From contig CALFIU010000121.1 in assembly GCA_937877455.1 (NCBI GenBank), positions 1-18,840 on the forward strand: a stretch of DNA of 18,840 bases, in the 5' to 3' direction. The notes below the pieces were generated by a model. That model saw only the letters and a list, made by a program, of their open reading frames with translations, was not told the origin of the DNA and searched no databases. Position numbers and translations under genes: made by a program. This document shows positions 1 through 7,167 of the stretch, piece after piece; positions within the stretch are counted from its first letter, which is position 1; each line of letters opens with the position of its first letter. The DNA is from an uncultured Bacteroidales bacterium. Its GTDB lineage: Bacteria > Bacteroidota > Bacteroidia > Bacteroidales > UBA3824.

Positions 1-114
1 ATCAGAGATTTAGTTGAGAATATTAAGAAACAATTAAGTAATTACAAGAATACTTCACTTATTGATTTAGTTATTGAAAATCAATTAGTTAAAAATTTAA
101 CAAAGTTAGAATGA
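1..114 (+). CDS. C-terminal end of an unrecognised protein (partial)
   Basis: An open frame enters from the left edge and runs 37 codons to a TGA at 112-114. The visible tail is Lys/Asn/Leu-rich and looks helical (it starts IRDLVENIKKQL and ends LVKNLTKLE). No motif allows a family assignment; it could be the tail of any AT-rich Bacteroidota gene. The frame being open to the edge and ending before the convergent terminator at 171-202 makes it a plausible true gene end, but 37 codons without a start is weak evidence. Confidence 0.45.
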   Translation: MRDLVENIKKQLSNYKNTSLIDLVIENQLVKNLTKLE

Positions 115-170
115 TTTGATTGATAACGTGTTATGATACTTGCAAAAGTTTAGTAAATAATTATGATAAC

Positions 171-202
171 AAAAAAAATGTTGCTGCAAAAAACAGCAAC
201 AT
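171..202 (-). terminator. Rho-independent terminator after the OB-like lipoprotein gene
   Basis: A perfect 9-bp inverted repeat, ATGTTGCTG at 178-186 and CAGCAACAT at 194-202, encloses a 7-base loop. On the minus strand it is followed by a run of eight T (the A-run at 171-178, sharing one base with the stem). It lies 31 bases past the stop of the 233-940 gene, so it should end that two-gene transcript. Confidence 0.8.
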
Positions 203-232
203 TAATCATAAGGTTAACCAAATTATCGAAAA

Positions 233-940
233 CTATTTAACAATTTTAGCATTTTCGATATAATAACGCGAAATGTATCCCTTGCCACTTTCTTCTATTT
301 GCTTCTTAACACGTTCAAACGGACTAACATGTTCTGTAGCACCAGTATTACAATCAAGTTTAGTCAAACTATCACATTGTTGACCACGATTGTGATTATG
401 ATGCGGTGGCATACGAAGCGAATCATTACCTGTAGTGTCATGATGACGTTGGGGATGTTTTTCCATAAAGTCTTGTTCTAACTTTTCTACTTCTTCCAAC
501 GTTATACGCTGCTCTGTTACAATACCCTCAATGGTAACTTCTTTTCTTTCATACTCTTTGTTCGCAACTTCTGCAAAATTAATCTCCAATCCAGCAGAAA
601 AATTTCCAAACATACAACCATGTTGTCCACCATGCCCATGTCCATGTCCATGCTCACCTTGGGGTCTTTCTCCTTGCGGTTTTTCTCTTTGAGGTCTTTC
701 TCCTTGAGGTTTTTCTTTGTCAAAATCTTTTTGTTTATTACCTTCAGGCAATTTACCCAAAAGCACACTTTTTGTGCCATCTTGATTAAAATGCCCCAAC
801 GTACCTGTAATTTTAACCTCTTTACCTACAAGATTCTCAGCTTGTTGTTGAAAAGTATCTAAAGTAAGAGAATCAGATGCGCATGCAGAAAGCAACGCAA
901 TAGGTAATAATGCTATAAAAAAAAGTTTAATTATTTTCAT
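233..940 (-). CDS. Exported lipoprotein with two-part OB-like beta domain and His-rich inserts
   Basis: The 235-residue product starts with a hydrophobic signal peptide ending in the lipobox LSAC (Cys20), so it should be a lipoprotein on the outside of the inner membrane or in the outer membrane. Residues 25-61 and about 112-142 contain the recurring pattern GKxVxIxGxL / RKEVTIEGIV typical of small OB-type beta barrels. Between them lies a charged insert with two 10-residue repeats (76-95) and a His/Gly stretch (97-108, HGHGHGHGGQHG). Further His clusters sit at 162-167 and 180-184. The tail (SGKGYISRYYIENAKIVK) resembles a hypothetical Bacteroidales family I recall, without a settled function. 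It is a paralogue of the upstream gene 951-1463, 10 bases away, and probably co-transcribed. The His clusters suggest metal binding, but this is inference. Confidence 0.8.
   Translation of the reverse strand: MKIIKLFFIALLPIALLSACASDSLTLDTFQQQAENLVGKEVKITGTLGHFNQDGTKSVLLGKLPEGNKQKDFDKEKPQGERPQREKPQGERPQGEHGHGHGHGGQHGCMFGNFSAGLEINFAEVANKEYERKEVTIEGIVTEQRITLEEVEKLEQDFMEKHPQRHHDTTGNDSLRMPPHHNHNRGQQCDSLTKLDCNTGATEHVSPFERVKKQIEESGKGYISRYYIENAKIVK
656..715 (-). repeat. Two tandem 30-bp in-frame repeats in the lipoprotein gene
   Basis: Residues 76-95 of the lipoprotein consist of EKPQGERPQR followed by EKPQGERPQG, a 10-residue unit repeated twice and itself built of two near-identical 5-residue halves. 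At the DNA level the two 30-bp copies are nearly identical. The length is a multiple of three, so copy-number changes would keep the frame. Confidence 0.85.
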
Positions 941-950
941 TTCTGGGAAA

Positions 951-1463
951 TTAATTCTTTGTTATAGTAGCATTTGTAATAGTGTAGTTATTGTGTTTTC
1001 CACCCTTTCCTCCATTTGGAGGAGTAGGACGACCTATTGTATCAGAAACATTGCCTTTTCCCTTTCCACCGTTTGGAGGTGTAGGACGCTTTGTTGTATC
1101 AGAAACATTGCCTTTTCCTTTTCCATTTCCATTGTTCATAGGAGCTTTTTCTTCAGCAACAGTTCCTGTTACAGTTACACTTTGCCCTTTGAGCGATGTG
1201 CTAATTTCAGATGTAGAAGTAACTCTAACTATCTTGCCATCAGGTTTACCTTGTCCTTGCTGTGGTTTTGATGCAGTTGCCGATGATGAAATCATAGCAG
1301 TTTTGCCATCTTTGCCTATCTCTACGAGATAACCACTTACTTTAACTTGTTGTCCTGAAAGACTTTCTGCTTTTGAATTGAAGTCAGATAAACTAACTTC
1401 AGTTTGTGCATTTGCATAGGCCATTGTTCCTGCCAAAACTAAAGATAAAAATAATTTTTTCAT
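951..1463 (-). CDS. Secreted two-part OB-like protein with tandem Gly/Pro repeats
   Basis: The 170-residue product has a clear Sec signal peptide (MKKLFLSLVLAGTMAYANA, cleavage likely near residue 19) and no lipobox Cys, so it should be periplasmic or secreted. The mature part mirrors the neighbouring lipoprotein: residues 23-59 (DFNSKAESLSGQQVKVSGYL) align with lipoprotein residues 25-61, residues 79-104 contain a second beta motif (GQSVTVTGTV), and the end (YTITNATITK) matches the lipoprotein's YYIENAKIVK. A repeat-rich linker (114-151) occupies the position where the paralogue has its His-rich region. It is the first gene of the minus-strand pair. The function is not known; a small-ligand or metal-binding envelope role is possible. 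Confidence 0.8.
   Translation of the reverse strand: MKKLFLSLVLAGTMAYANAQTEVSLSDFNSKAESLSGQQVKVSGYLVEIGKDGKTAMISSSATASKPQQGQGKPDGKIVRVTSTSEISTSLKGQSVTVTGTVAEEKAPMNNGNGKGKGNVSDTTKRPTPPNGGKGKGNVSDTIGRPTPPNGGKGGKHNNYTITNATITKN
1011..1124 (-). repeat. Two tandem 57-bp in-frame repeats
   Basis: Residues 114-132 and 133-151 of the secreted OB-like protein are two copies of a 19-residue unit, GKGKGNVSDTxxRPTPPNG, differing at two residues. A third partial start (GKGGK) follows. The unit is rich in Gly, Lys and Pro and should form a flexible, positively charged linker. Confidence 0.9.
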
Positions 1464-1563
1464 TTTTTTGTGTGTTTATTATTTTAAAAATTACACAAGT
1501 TTGACTTTTATACTAAAAAAAAGTTTAAATCCATTTTTTACATTTTTTTTTGTATAATACTCC

Positions 1564-1585
1564 CAAACATAAGTTTTCAAAATTA
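1564..1585 (-). promoter_or_regulatory. Candidate Bacteroidota -7 elements for the OB-like gene pair
   Basis: Two exact matches to TAnnTTTG are found on the minus strand: TATGTTTG (1571 to 1564) and TAATTTTG (1585 to 1578). Neither has a clear TTTG -33 box at the expected 19-21-base distance; the second has only a TTG about 22 bases away. A start from either would leave a leader of roughly 95-110 bases. Which one is used cannot be told from sequence. Confidence 0.3.
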
Positions 1586-1734
1586 CCAAACTAAAAGTAA
1601 ATCCTACCAACAGATTAATGTTGACTACATTTTTTGAACATAACAAAAAAAATGTACAAAATTTAAACTTTATCTAAATTTCAAACAAACAAAAAAAAAC
1701 TATCATAGTTTCAGTATTGCAAACATTATTTTTT

Positions 1735-1742
1735 TACTTTTG
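1735..1742 (+). promoter_or_regulatory. Candidate -7 element for nifJ
   Basis: TACTTTTG at 1735-1742 matches the Bacteroidota -7 consensus TAnnTTTG exactly. The -33 region is poor (only ATTG at 1716-1719, spacing 15). Use of this site would give an untranslated leader of about 85 bases before the nifJ ATG. Confidence 0.45.
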
Positions 1743-1835
1743 CAAAGAAACTTATGTGTTTGTTTTTACGTATAAAAAAGCGAAAACAAATAGATTTAAA
1801 TTGTTTATATTCAAACAAATAATTAAAATATAATT

Positions 1836-4800
1836 ATGGCAGAAAATAAAAAGATGGTAACATGCGACGGCAACGAAGCGGCTGCACATATATCTTATAT
1901 GTTCACCGAGGTTGCGGCGATTTACCCAATTACACCATCTTCCACGATGGCAGAACATGTAGATGAATGGGCGGCTGCAGGCAGAAAAAATATGTTTGGA
2001 GAAACCGTTACCGTTCAGGAAATGCAAAGTGAAGCTGGCGCTGCTGGAGCTGTTCACGGTTCTTTGCAAGCTGGTGCATTAACCACCACTTACACAGCAT
2101 CGCAAGGCTTATTGTTGATGATTCCCAACATGTATAAAATTGCGGGCGAACTGCTGCCTTGTGTTTTTCACGTTTCAGCCCGTGCATTAGCAAGCCACGC
2201 ACTTTCTATTTTCGGCGACCATCAAGACGTAATGGCATGCCGTCAAACTGGATTTGCTATGCTTTGCGAAGGTAGCGTTCAAGAAGTAATGGACATTGCC
2301 GCTGTTGCTCACTTAGCAACCATCAAATCGAGAGTACCATTCCTAAATTTCTTCGATGGTTTCCGTACATCTCACGAAATTCAAAAAATCGAACAACTTC
2401 AACAAGAAGACATTGTAAAACTTATCGACCAAGATGCATTAGCCGACTTCCGCAAACGTGCGCTTAATCCTAATGCACCAGTAGCTCGCGGAATGGCAGA
2501 AAATGGCGACGTATATTTCCAACACCGTGAAGCTTGCAATCCATATTACGATGCAGTACCTGCTATTGTTGAAGAATATATGGAAAAACTTTCGGCAATT
2601 ACAGGAAGAAAACATAGTCTTTTCGACTACTATGGTGCCCAAGATGCCGATAGAGTTATTATAGCAATGGGTTCTGTTACTGAGGCCGCAAAAGAAGCTA
2701 TCGACTATCTAACCGCCAAGGGCGAAAAAGTAGGTTTAGTTAGCGTACATCTCTATCGTCCATTCTCAGCAAAACATTTCTTGGCAGCTGTTCCTAAAAC
2801 TGTCAAAAGAATTGCTGTACTTGACCGTACAAAAGAACCCGGAGCAATAGGCGAACCTCTTTACCTCGATGTTAAATCTTGTTTCGCTGACGTAGAAAAT
2901 GCACCTATAATCGTAGGTGGTCGCTACGGTCTTTCGTCAAAAGACACCACACCAACACAAATAGTATCTGTTTACGACAATCTTAAATTAAACGTTCCAA
3001 AACACGGATTTACTGTTGGTATAGTTGATGATGTTACTTTCTTATCACTCCCAATGGAAAAAGAAATAGCCATGGGCGGAGAAGGAATGTTTGAAGCAAA
3101 ATTCTACGGACTCGGTTCTGACGGTACTGTTGGTGCAAACAAAAACTCGGTAAAAATTATTGGTGAAAATACCAACAAATATTGCCAAGCATATTTTGCC
3201 TACGACTCCAAAAAATCAGGAGGTTTTACATGTTCTCACCTTCGTTTTGGCGATAACCCAATCCGCAGCACATACTTGGTAAATACCCCTAATTTCGTAG
3301 CATGCCACGTACAAGCATACCTTCACATGTATGATGTTACACGTGGACTTCGTAAAGGTGGTACATTCCTACTTAACACCATTTGGGAAGGCGACGAATT
3401 AGCAGCCAATCTGCCAGCAAACGTAAAAAAATACTTTGCCGACAATAATATAAAGGTGTATTACATCAACGCTACAAAAATAGCAATGGAAATAGGCCTT
3501 GGCAACCGCACCAATACAATTCTACAATCAGCATTCTTCCGTATTACAGAAGTTATACCAGTAGATTTAGCAGTTGAACAAATGAAAAAGTTCATAGTAA
3601 AATCTTACGGTAAAAAAGGAGAAGACGTTGTAAACAAAAACTATGCTGCAGTTGACCGTGGTGGCGAGTACAAACAACTTGAAGTAAAAACTGAATGGAG
3701 CAATCTCTCAACAGAAGACAACACCAATGATATTGTTCCTGCATTCATAAAAGATGTTGTTCGTCCAATCAATGCACAAATGGGCGACGACCTTAAAGTA
3801 TCGGCATTCAAAGGCATAGAAGACGGAACATGGCAACAAGGTACAGCAAAATACGAAAAACGTGGAGTTTCTGCCCTTGTTCCAGTTTGGAATAAAGACA
3901 ATTGTATCCAATGTAACAAATGTGCATTTGTATGTCCACATGCTTGTATTCGTCCATTTATTCTCGATGAAAAAGAAGCCGCTGGTTTTAAAGGCGATGG
4001 CATAGAAATGAAAGCACCTGCCCAATTCAAAGGCATGAAATTCCGTATGCAAGTTGGTGTTATGGACTGTCTCGGCTGCGGAAATTGTGTTGACGTATGT
4101 CCTGGTATGAAAGGCAACAAGGCATTAAGCATGGTTGACCTCGAAAGCCAAACTGCCGAGGCTGAAAATTGGGAATATTGCGTTAACAATGTAGCAAGCA
4201 AACAAGACAAAGTTGATATTAAAGCCAACGTAAAGAACTCTCAATTTGCTACACCATTATTTGAGTTCTCTGGCGCATGCTCAGGTTGCGGTGAAACACC
4301 ATACGTTAAACTAATCTCGCAACTATTTGGCGATCGTCAAATGGTTGCTAATGCAACTGGTTGCTCTTCAATATATTCTGGTTCAGTACCTTCAACACCA
4401 TACACAACCAATGCAAAAGGCAGAGGACCAGCATGGGCAAATTCACTTTTTGAAGATTTCTGCGAATTTGGACTTGGTATGGAACTTGCTGGAACAAAAA
4501 TGCGCGACCGCATTGAATCTTATATGAAAAAAGCAATAGAAGGAACCGAAGCTTCAGAAGATTTAAAAGCTATTTTCCAAGAATGGATTGACAATCGCGA
4601 AGATGCTGCCAAAACTTCAGAACTCTACGACAAAATTATTGAAGGTGTAAAGGCTTGTGGTTGCGAAAATTGCAAACAAATACTTGCACTTGAGTCATTT
4701 ATCATTAAACGTAGCCAATGGATTATTGGTGGTGACGGTGCTTCATACGACATCGGATACGGTGGACTTGACCAAGTTATCGCCTCTGGACGTGATGTTA

Positions 4801-5372
4801 ATATTCTTGTTCTCGACACTGAGGTTTATTCCAACACAGGAGGTCAGTCATCAAAAGCAACACCACTTGGAGCAATTGCAAAATTTGCAGCTTCAGGAAA
4901 ACGTGTTCGCAAAAAAGATCTCGGACTTATGGCAACAACATACGGATATGTATATGTTGCACAAATTGCAATGGGAGCAGACCAAGCACAAACTCTTAAA
5001 GCAATCAGAGAAGCAGAAGCTTACAAAGGTCCATCTTTGATTATTGCATACGCACCTTGTATCAACCATGGTTTGAAAAAAGGAATGGGCAAATCACAAG
5101 CAGAAGAAGCAGCAGCTGTAGAATGTGGATACTGGCACTTATGGAGATTCAATCCCGATTTGGAAAAAGAAGGCAAAAACCCCTTCACGCTCGACAGCAA
5201 AGAACCCAATTGGGACAATTTCCGCAACTACCTCAACGGCGAAGTTCGTTTCTTATCGGTTATGAAACAATTCCCAACAGAAGCCGAAGAATTGTACAAA
5301 GCCGCACAAGACGCTGCACAAACTCGTTACAACTCATACAAACGTATGGCTGCAATGGAATATAGCAAATAA
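1836..5372 (+). CDS. nifJ: Pyruvate:ferredoxin (flavodoxin) oxidoreductase
   Basis: This 1178-residue enzyme oxidatively decarboxylates pyruvate with CoA to acetyl-CoA and CO2, passing electrons to ferredoxin or flavodoxin; it acts in the cytoplasm as a homodimer in the known family. All expected parts are visible in order: the pyruvate-binding domain with YPITPSST (Thr33) and Arg116; a middle domain from about 405 (GGEGMFEAKFYGLGSDG); the EKR motif at 674-676; two ferredoxin-type clusters with Cys690/693/696/700 and Cys745/748/751/755; a proximal cluster with Cys815, 818, 843 and 1075; and the thiamine diphosphate motif GDG at 966 through Asn1000. These positions parallel the Desulfovibrio africanus enzyme residues with an offset of only 2-4. 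Length is normal for the family. It is monocistronic with its own terminator. GC content is higher than in neighbouring genes, as often seen for highly expressed genes. Confidence 0.98.
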   Translation: MAENKKMVTCDGNEAAAHISYMFTEVAAIYPITPSSTMAEHVDEWAAAGRKNMFGETVTVQEMQSEAGAAGAVHGSLQAGALTTTYTASQGLLLMIPNMYKIAGELLPCVFHVSARALASHALSIFGDHQDVMACRQTGFAMLCEGSVQEVMDIAAVAHLATIKSRVPFLNFFDGFRTSHEIQKIEQLQQEDIVKLIDQDALADFRKRALNPNAPVARGMAENGDVYFQHREACNPYYDAVPAIVEEYMEKLSAITGRKHSLFDYYGAQDADRVIIAMGSVTEAAKEAIDYLTAKGEKVGLVSVHLYRPFSAKHFLAAVPKTVKRIAVLDRTKEPGAIGEPLYLDVKSCFADVENAPIIVGGRYGLSSKDTTPTQIVSVYDNLKLNVPKHGFTVGIVDDVTFLSLPMEKEIAMGGEGMFEAKFYGLGSDGTVGANKNSVKIIGENTNKYCQAYFAYDSKKSGGFTCSHLRFGDNPIRSTYLVNTPNFVACHVQAYLHMYDVTRGLRKGGTFLLNTIWEGDELAANLPANVKKYFADNNIKVYYINATKIAMEIGLGNRTNTILQSAFFRITEVIPVDLAVEQMKKFIVKSYGKKGEDVVNKNYAAVDRGGEYKQLEVKTEWSNLSTEDNTNDIVPAFIKDVVRPINAQMGDDLKVSAFKGIEDGTWQQGTAKYEKRGVSALVPVWNKDNCIQCNKCAFVCPHACIRPFILDEKEAAGFKGDGIEMKAPAQFKGMKFRMQVGVMDCLGCGNCVDVCPGMKGNKALSMVDLESQTAEAENWEYCVNNVASKQDKVDIKANVKNSQFATPLFEFSGACSGCGETPYVKLISQLFGDRQMVANATGCSSIYSGSVPSTPYTTNAKGRGPAWANSLFEDFCEFGLGMELAGTKMRDRIESYMKKAIEGTEASEDLKAIFQEWIDNREDAAKTSELYDKIIEGVKACGCENCKQILALESFIIKRSQWIIGGDGASYDIGYGGLDQVIASGRDVNILVLDTEVYSNTGGQSSKATPLGAIAKFAASGKRVRKKDLGLMATTYGYVYVAQIAMGADQAQTLKAIREAEAYKGPSLIIAYAPCINHGLKKGMGKSQAEEAAAVECGYWHLWRFNPDLEKEGKNPFTLDSKEPNWDNFRNYLNGEVRFLSVMKQFPTEAEELYKAAQDAAQTRYNSYKRMAAMEYSK

Positions 5373-5395
5373 AATTTTCTTCATTTTTGTTTATT

Positions 5396-5430
5396 AAAAA
5401 CCGAGGATTTTTATATTCTCGGTTTTTTTT
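5396..5430 (+). terminator. Rho-independent terminator of nifJ
   Basis: The arms CCGAG (5401-5405) and CTCGG (5418-5422), extended by a G-T and an A-T pair inside and an A-run/T-run outside, are followed by eight T at 5423-5430. It lies 23 bases after the nifJ stop. Confidence 0.85.
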
Positions 5431-5924
5431 TATAATCAAATCCAAACGTATTTTTTTTAGACTCGAACAACTTTTTACCGTTACATCATAAAAGCTAATT
5501 TTTTTTCTAAAACACCCATTATATTATTATAAGTTTATAACAAATAATAATAATTAGCTATAACCATCAAAATATATAACATATTAAACATAATAATTTA
5601 TAGTTATTATAAAACTTTATTATATAGATATAACTAAAAATCAACAATATAATAATATATTTTATAGTTTTTAATAAAATTAAATCATAAAATAAATACA
5701 AATAAAAAAAATAATTAACATTTTTTAACATATCATTAACTACTTGTAATTCAGCGATTTATATAAGATGAATTTGAATTTATTATGTAAATAAGCAATT
5801 AAATATAAAGTTTTATTTGTAAATATTTGCATATAATAAAAATGTTATATATTTTTGCAATGTAATTAATAAAACAATTACATACAGTTAATTAAATTAA
5901 TAAACAAATTAAAATTTAAGAATT
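5431..5924. other. Extremely AT-rich spacer before the small orphan gene
   Basis: About 490 bases without a recognisable gene. The core at 5521-5700 has only about 10% G+C by my count, with many overlapping TTATAG/CTATAA-like words but no clean tandem repeat. The right end holds a well-formed promoter (5826-5857). No ORF of interest is present on either strand. It could be a curved or easily melted region, but nothing proves a function. Confidence 0.6.
5826..5857 (+). promoter_or_regulatory. Strong Bacteroidota promoter for the 69-residue protein gene
   Basis: TTTG at 5826-5829 and TATTTTTG at 5850-5857 match the -33 and -7 consensus boxes exactly and are separated by 20 bases, the optimal spacing. 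Transcription would start near 5864, giving a leader of about 60 bases. This is the best-formed promoter in the window. Confidence 0.65.
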
Positions 5925-6134
5925 ATGAGAACAATTAAAATTAAATTGCCCTTTGCTGTAGAGACAAGCATTGAAGAGCGTAGAAAAAAACTCAACTTGT
6001 GGGCTAATGTAATGCTTAAAAATTCGGAAATAAACGTAATTGAAGAGCAACATTTAGAACAAATGAGTTACATCGTGGTTGAAAACACTCGCGTTTTTCC
6101 TGAAGTTTCTCAAACTGAAAATGAACCGCAGTAG
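5925..6134 (+). CDS. Small orphan protein, 69 residues
   Basis: The ORF starts with ATG at a good distance from a consensus promoter and ends at TAG 6132-6134. The product is soluble, without a signal peptide or membrane segment. It begins with a beta-like MRTIKIKLPF, continues as a charged helix (SIEERRKKLNLWANVML) and ends in a polar Glu/Gln-rich tail. I do not recognise a family. The strong promoter, normal codon use and a dedicated terminator support it being a real gene. It stands alone between nifJ and yebC. The GC-rich foldable element starts 17 bases after its stop and shares its transcript. A regulator, a small partner protein or an ORF belonging to an RNA-based system are all open. 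Confidence 0.6.
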   Translation: MRTIKIKLPFAVETSIEERRKKLNLWANVMLKNSEINVIEEQHLEQMSYIVVENTRVFPEVSQTENEPQ

Positions 6135-6151
6135 TGGAAAAAACTAAAAAA

Positions 6152-6185
6152 TGGCCGCTTACGGGGCGGCCGCCACCGACGTAAG
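6152..6185 (+). ncRNA. GC-rich foldable RNA element with mutually exclusive stems (candidate)
   Basis: In the midst of AT-rich DNA this 34-base stretch is about 70% G+C. Fold A pairs GGCCGC (6153-6158) with GCGGCC (6166-6171) around a 7-base loop. Fold B pairs CTTACG (6158-6163) with CGTAAG (6180-6185) and continues inside with GGC (6165-6167) to GCC (6172-6174). The loop of fold A pairs with the downstream strand of fold B, so an H-type pseudoknot of both (about 5 + 5 bp) is also possible. The last two bases of fold B overlap the base of the following terminator. It does not match a riboswitch class I can name. On the minus strand, fold A followed by ATTTTTT would also look like a terminator, but no minus-strand gene ends here. 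Confidence 0.4.
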
Positions 6186-6217
6186 AGAGAAAACTTATAG
6201 TTTTTCTCTCTTTTTTT
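6184..6217 (+). terminator. Rho-independent terminator after the small gene and GC-rich element
   Basis: AGAGAGAAAAC (6184-6194) pairs with GTTTTTCTCTCT (6200-6211) with one bulged T and a 5-base loop, and the T-run continues to 6217. It separates the small gene from yebC. Confidence 0.8.
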
Positions 6218-6277
6218 GTTCATATAGGTAAAATTAATCTAAAAAATAAAAAAATTAATTCAACTTACCAACAAAAA

Positions 6278-6308
6278 TTTATCTAATATGCAAAAATTAT
6301 TAAATTTG
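6278..6308 (+). promoter_or_regulatory. Promoter of yebC
   Basis: TAAATTTG at 6301-6308 is an exact -7 match; TTTA at 6278-6281 is one base off the -33 TTTG box, with 19 bases between. The leader would be about 38 bases, without a Shine-Dalgarno sequence. Confidence 0.5.
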
Positions 6309-6352
6309 CACCGTAAAAAATTGAATAATTTTAGAAAATATAATTAAAAAAA

Positions 6353-7108
6353 ATGTCAGGACATAATAAATGGTCAACCATTAAAAGGAAAAAAGGCGCA
6401 TTAGATGCCAAACGTTCAGCAATGTTTTCTCGTATTGCCAAAGAAATAGCAGTTGCAGTTAAAGAAGGCGGTCCAGATCCGGACGGAAACCCACGTTTGA
6501 GAACTGCTATACAAAATGCAAAAGGCGTTTCAATGCCAAAAGACAACATTGAACGTGCTATTTCAAAATCGGCTGGTGACGGTGTTAACTATCAAGAAAT
6601 TACATTCGAAGGCTATGCTCCTGGTGGAGTAGCAATATTTATTGAGTGCCTTACCGACAACAACAACCGTACAGTAGCTACAATACGTTCTATTTTCAAC
6701 AAACGTAACGGTAGTTTGGGAACCAATGGTTCATTGTCGTTTTTGTTTGATAGAAAAGGCGTATTTACCATTCCTATAGCAGGCAAAGATCCGGATGAGT
6801 TTGAAATGGAACTTATCGAAGCTGGTGCAGATGATATTGAACGAGATACCAACGAAGAAGACGAACTCGTATTTACAGTTTACACTTCGATGGAAGATTT
6901 TGCACAATTCCAGAAAAAACTTGAGGAAATGAATATAGAAGCCACCAATGCTTCTTTGCAAAGAATTCCAAACAACCTTAAAGAACTTTCTACCAACGAG
7001 GGCGTTTCGGTGCTTAAAATGATTGACGCATTTGAAGAAGACGATGATGTTCAAGCAGTTTATCACAATCTTGACGTAACCGAAGAAATGGAAGCTGCAA
7101 TGGAATAG
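6353..7108 (+). CDS. yebC: YebC/PmpR family protein
   Basis: The 251-residue cytoplasmic protein shows the family start MSGHNKWSTIKRKKGALDAKRSAMFSRIAKEI in shortened form (residues 1-32: SGHNKW, DAKR, FSRIAKEI), then NPRLRTAIQNAK, the MPKDNIERAI segment, and the YAPGGVAIFIECLTDNNNR block, all hallmark features. The length is normal. Family members have been described as DNA-binding transcription regulators and, more recently, as ribosome-associated factors easing translation of proline-rich stretches; the first secreted protein in this window has TPP motifs but a link is only speculative. It has its own promoter and ends at a terminator shared with the convergent Mur ligase gene. Confidence 0.95.
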   Translation: MSGHNKWSTIKRKKGALDAKRSAMFSRIAKEIAVAVKEGGPDPDGNPRLRTAIQNAKGVSMPKDNIERAISKSAGDGVNYQEITFEGYAPGGVAIFIECLTDNNNRTVATIRSIFNKRNGSLGTNGSLSFLFDRKGVFTIPIAGKDPDEFEMELIEAGADDIERDTNEEDELVFTVYTSMEDFAQFQKKLEEMNIEATNASLQRIPNNLKELSTNEGVSVLKMIDAFEEDDDVQAVYHNLDVTEEMEAAME

Positions 7109-7127
7109 TTTAGCAAACAACAAAATT

Positions 7128-7167
7128 AAAAAACACAAGCCATTTTATACGGCTTGTGTTTTTTTTT
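7128..7167. terminator. Bidirectional terminator between yebC and the Mur ligase operon
   Basis: AAACACAAGCC (7131-7141) and GGCTTGTGTTT (7151-7161) form an 11-bp perfect stem with a 9-base loop. T-runs follow on the plus strand (to 7167) and on the minus strand (A-run 7128-7133). The plus-strand T-run overlaps the TAA stop of the minus-strand gene at 7166-7168. Confidence 0.85.

Larger units (their letters stand above)
1464..1835. other. Divergent intergenic region, 372 bases
   Basis: This spacer separates the minus-strand secreted-protein pair from nifJ. It is AT-rich with several A and T runs. It contains -7-like promoter elements for both directions, listed separately. No convincing small ORF, tRNA or structured RNA was found in it. 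Confidence 0.7.

Noticed and set aside
991..1332. Plus-strand ORFs opposite the secreted repeat protein
   Set aside because: The Pro/Phe-rich translation is the mirror of the Gly/Lys repeat region, while the minus strand has a signal peptide and a paralogue.
3641..4228. A 195-codon minus-strand ORF inside nifJ
   Set aside because: It is antisense to the well-conserved ferredoxin and EKR regions of nifJ and its translation has no coherent domain; it is a shadow.
6166..6173. A NotI site (GCGGCCGC) suggesting vector or linker contamination
   Set aside because: The site is part of longer complementary stems with continuous native-looking flanks; no other vector-like sequence is present.
6138..6185. 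A slippery-looking heptamer AAAAAAC followed by a possible pseudoknot, as in programmed -1 frameshifting
   Set aside because: The small gene already stops at 6132-6134, before the heptamer, and no other long frame crosses it.
6151..6231. A 26-codon GC-rich ORF starting with ATG GCC GCT
   Set aside because: It is very short, runs through the terminator hairpin and T-run, and its codon use is explained by the RNA stems.
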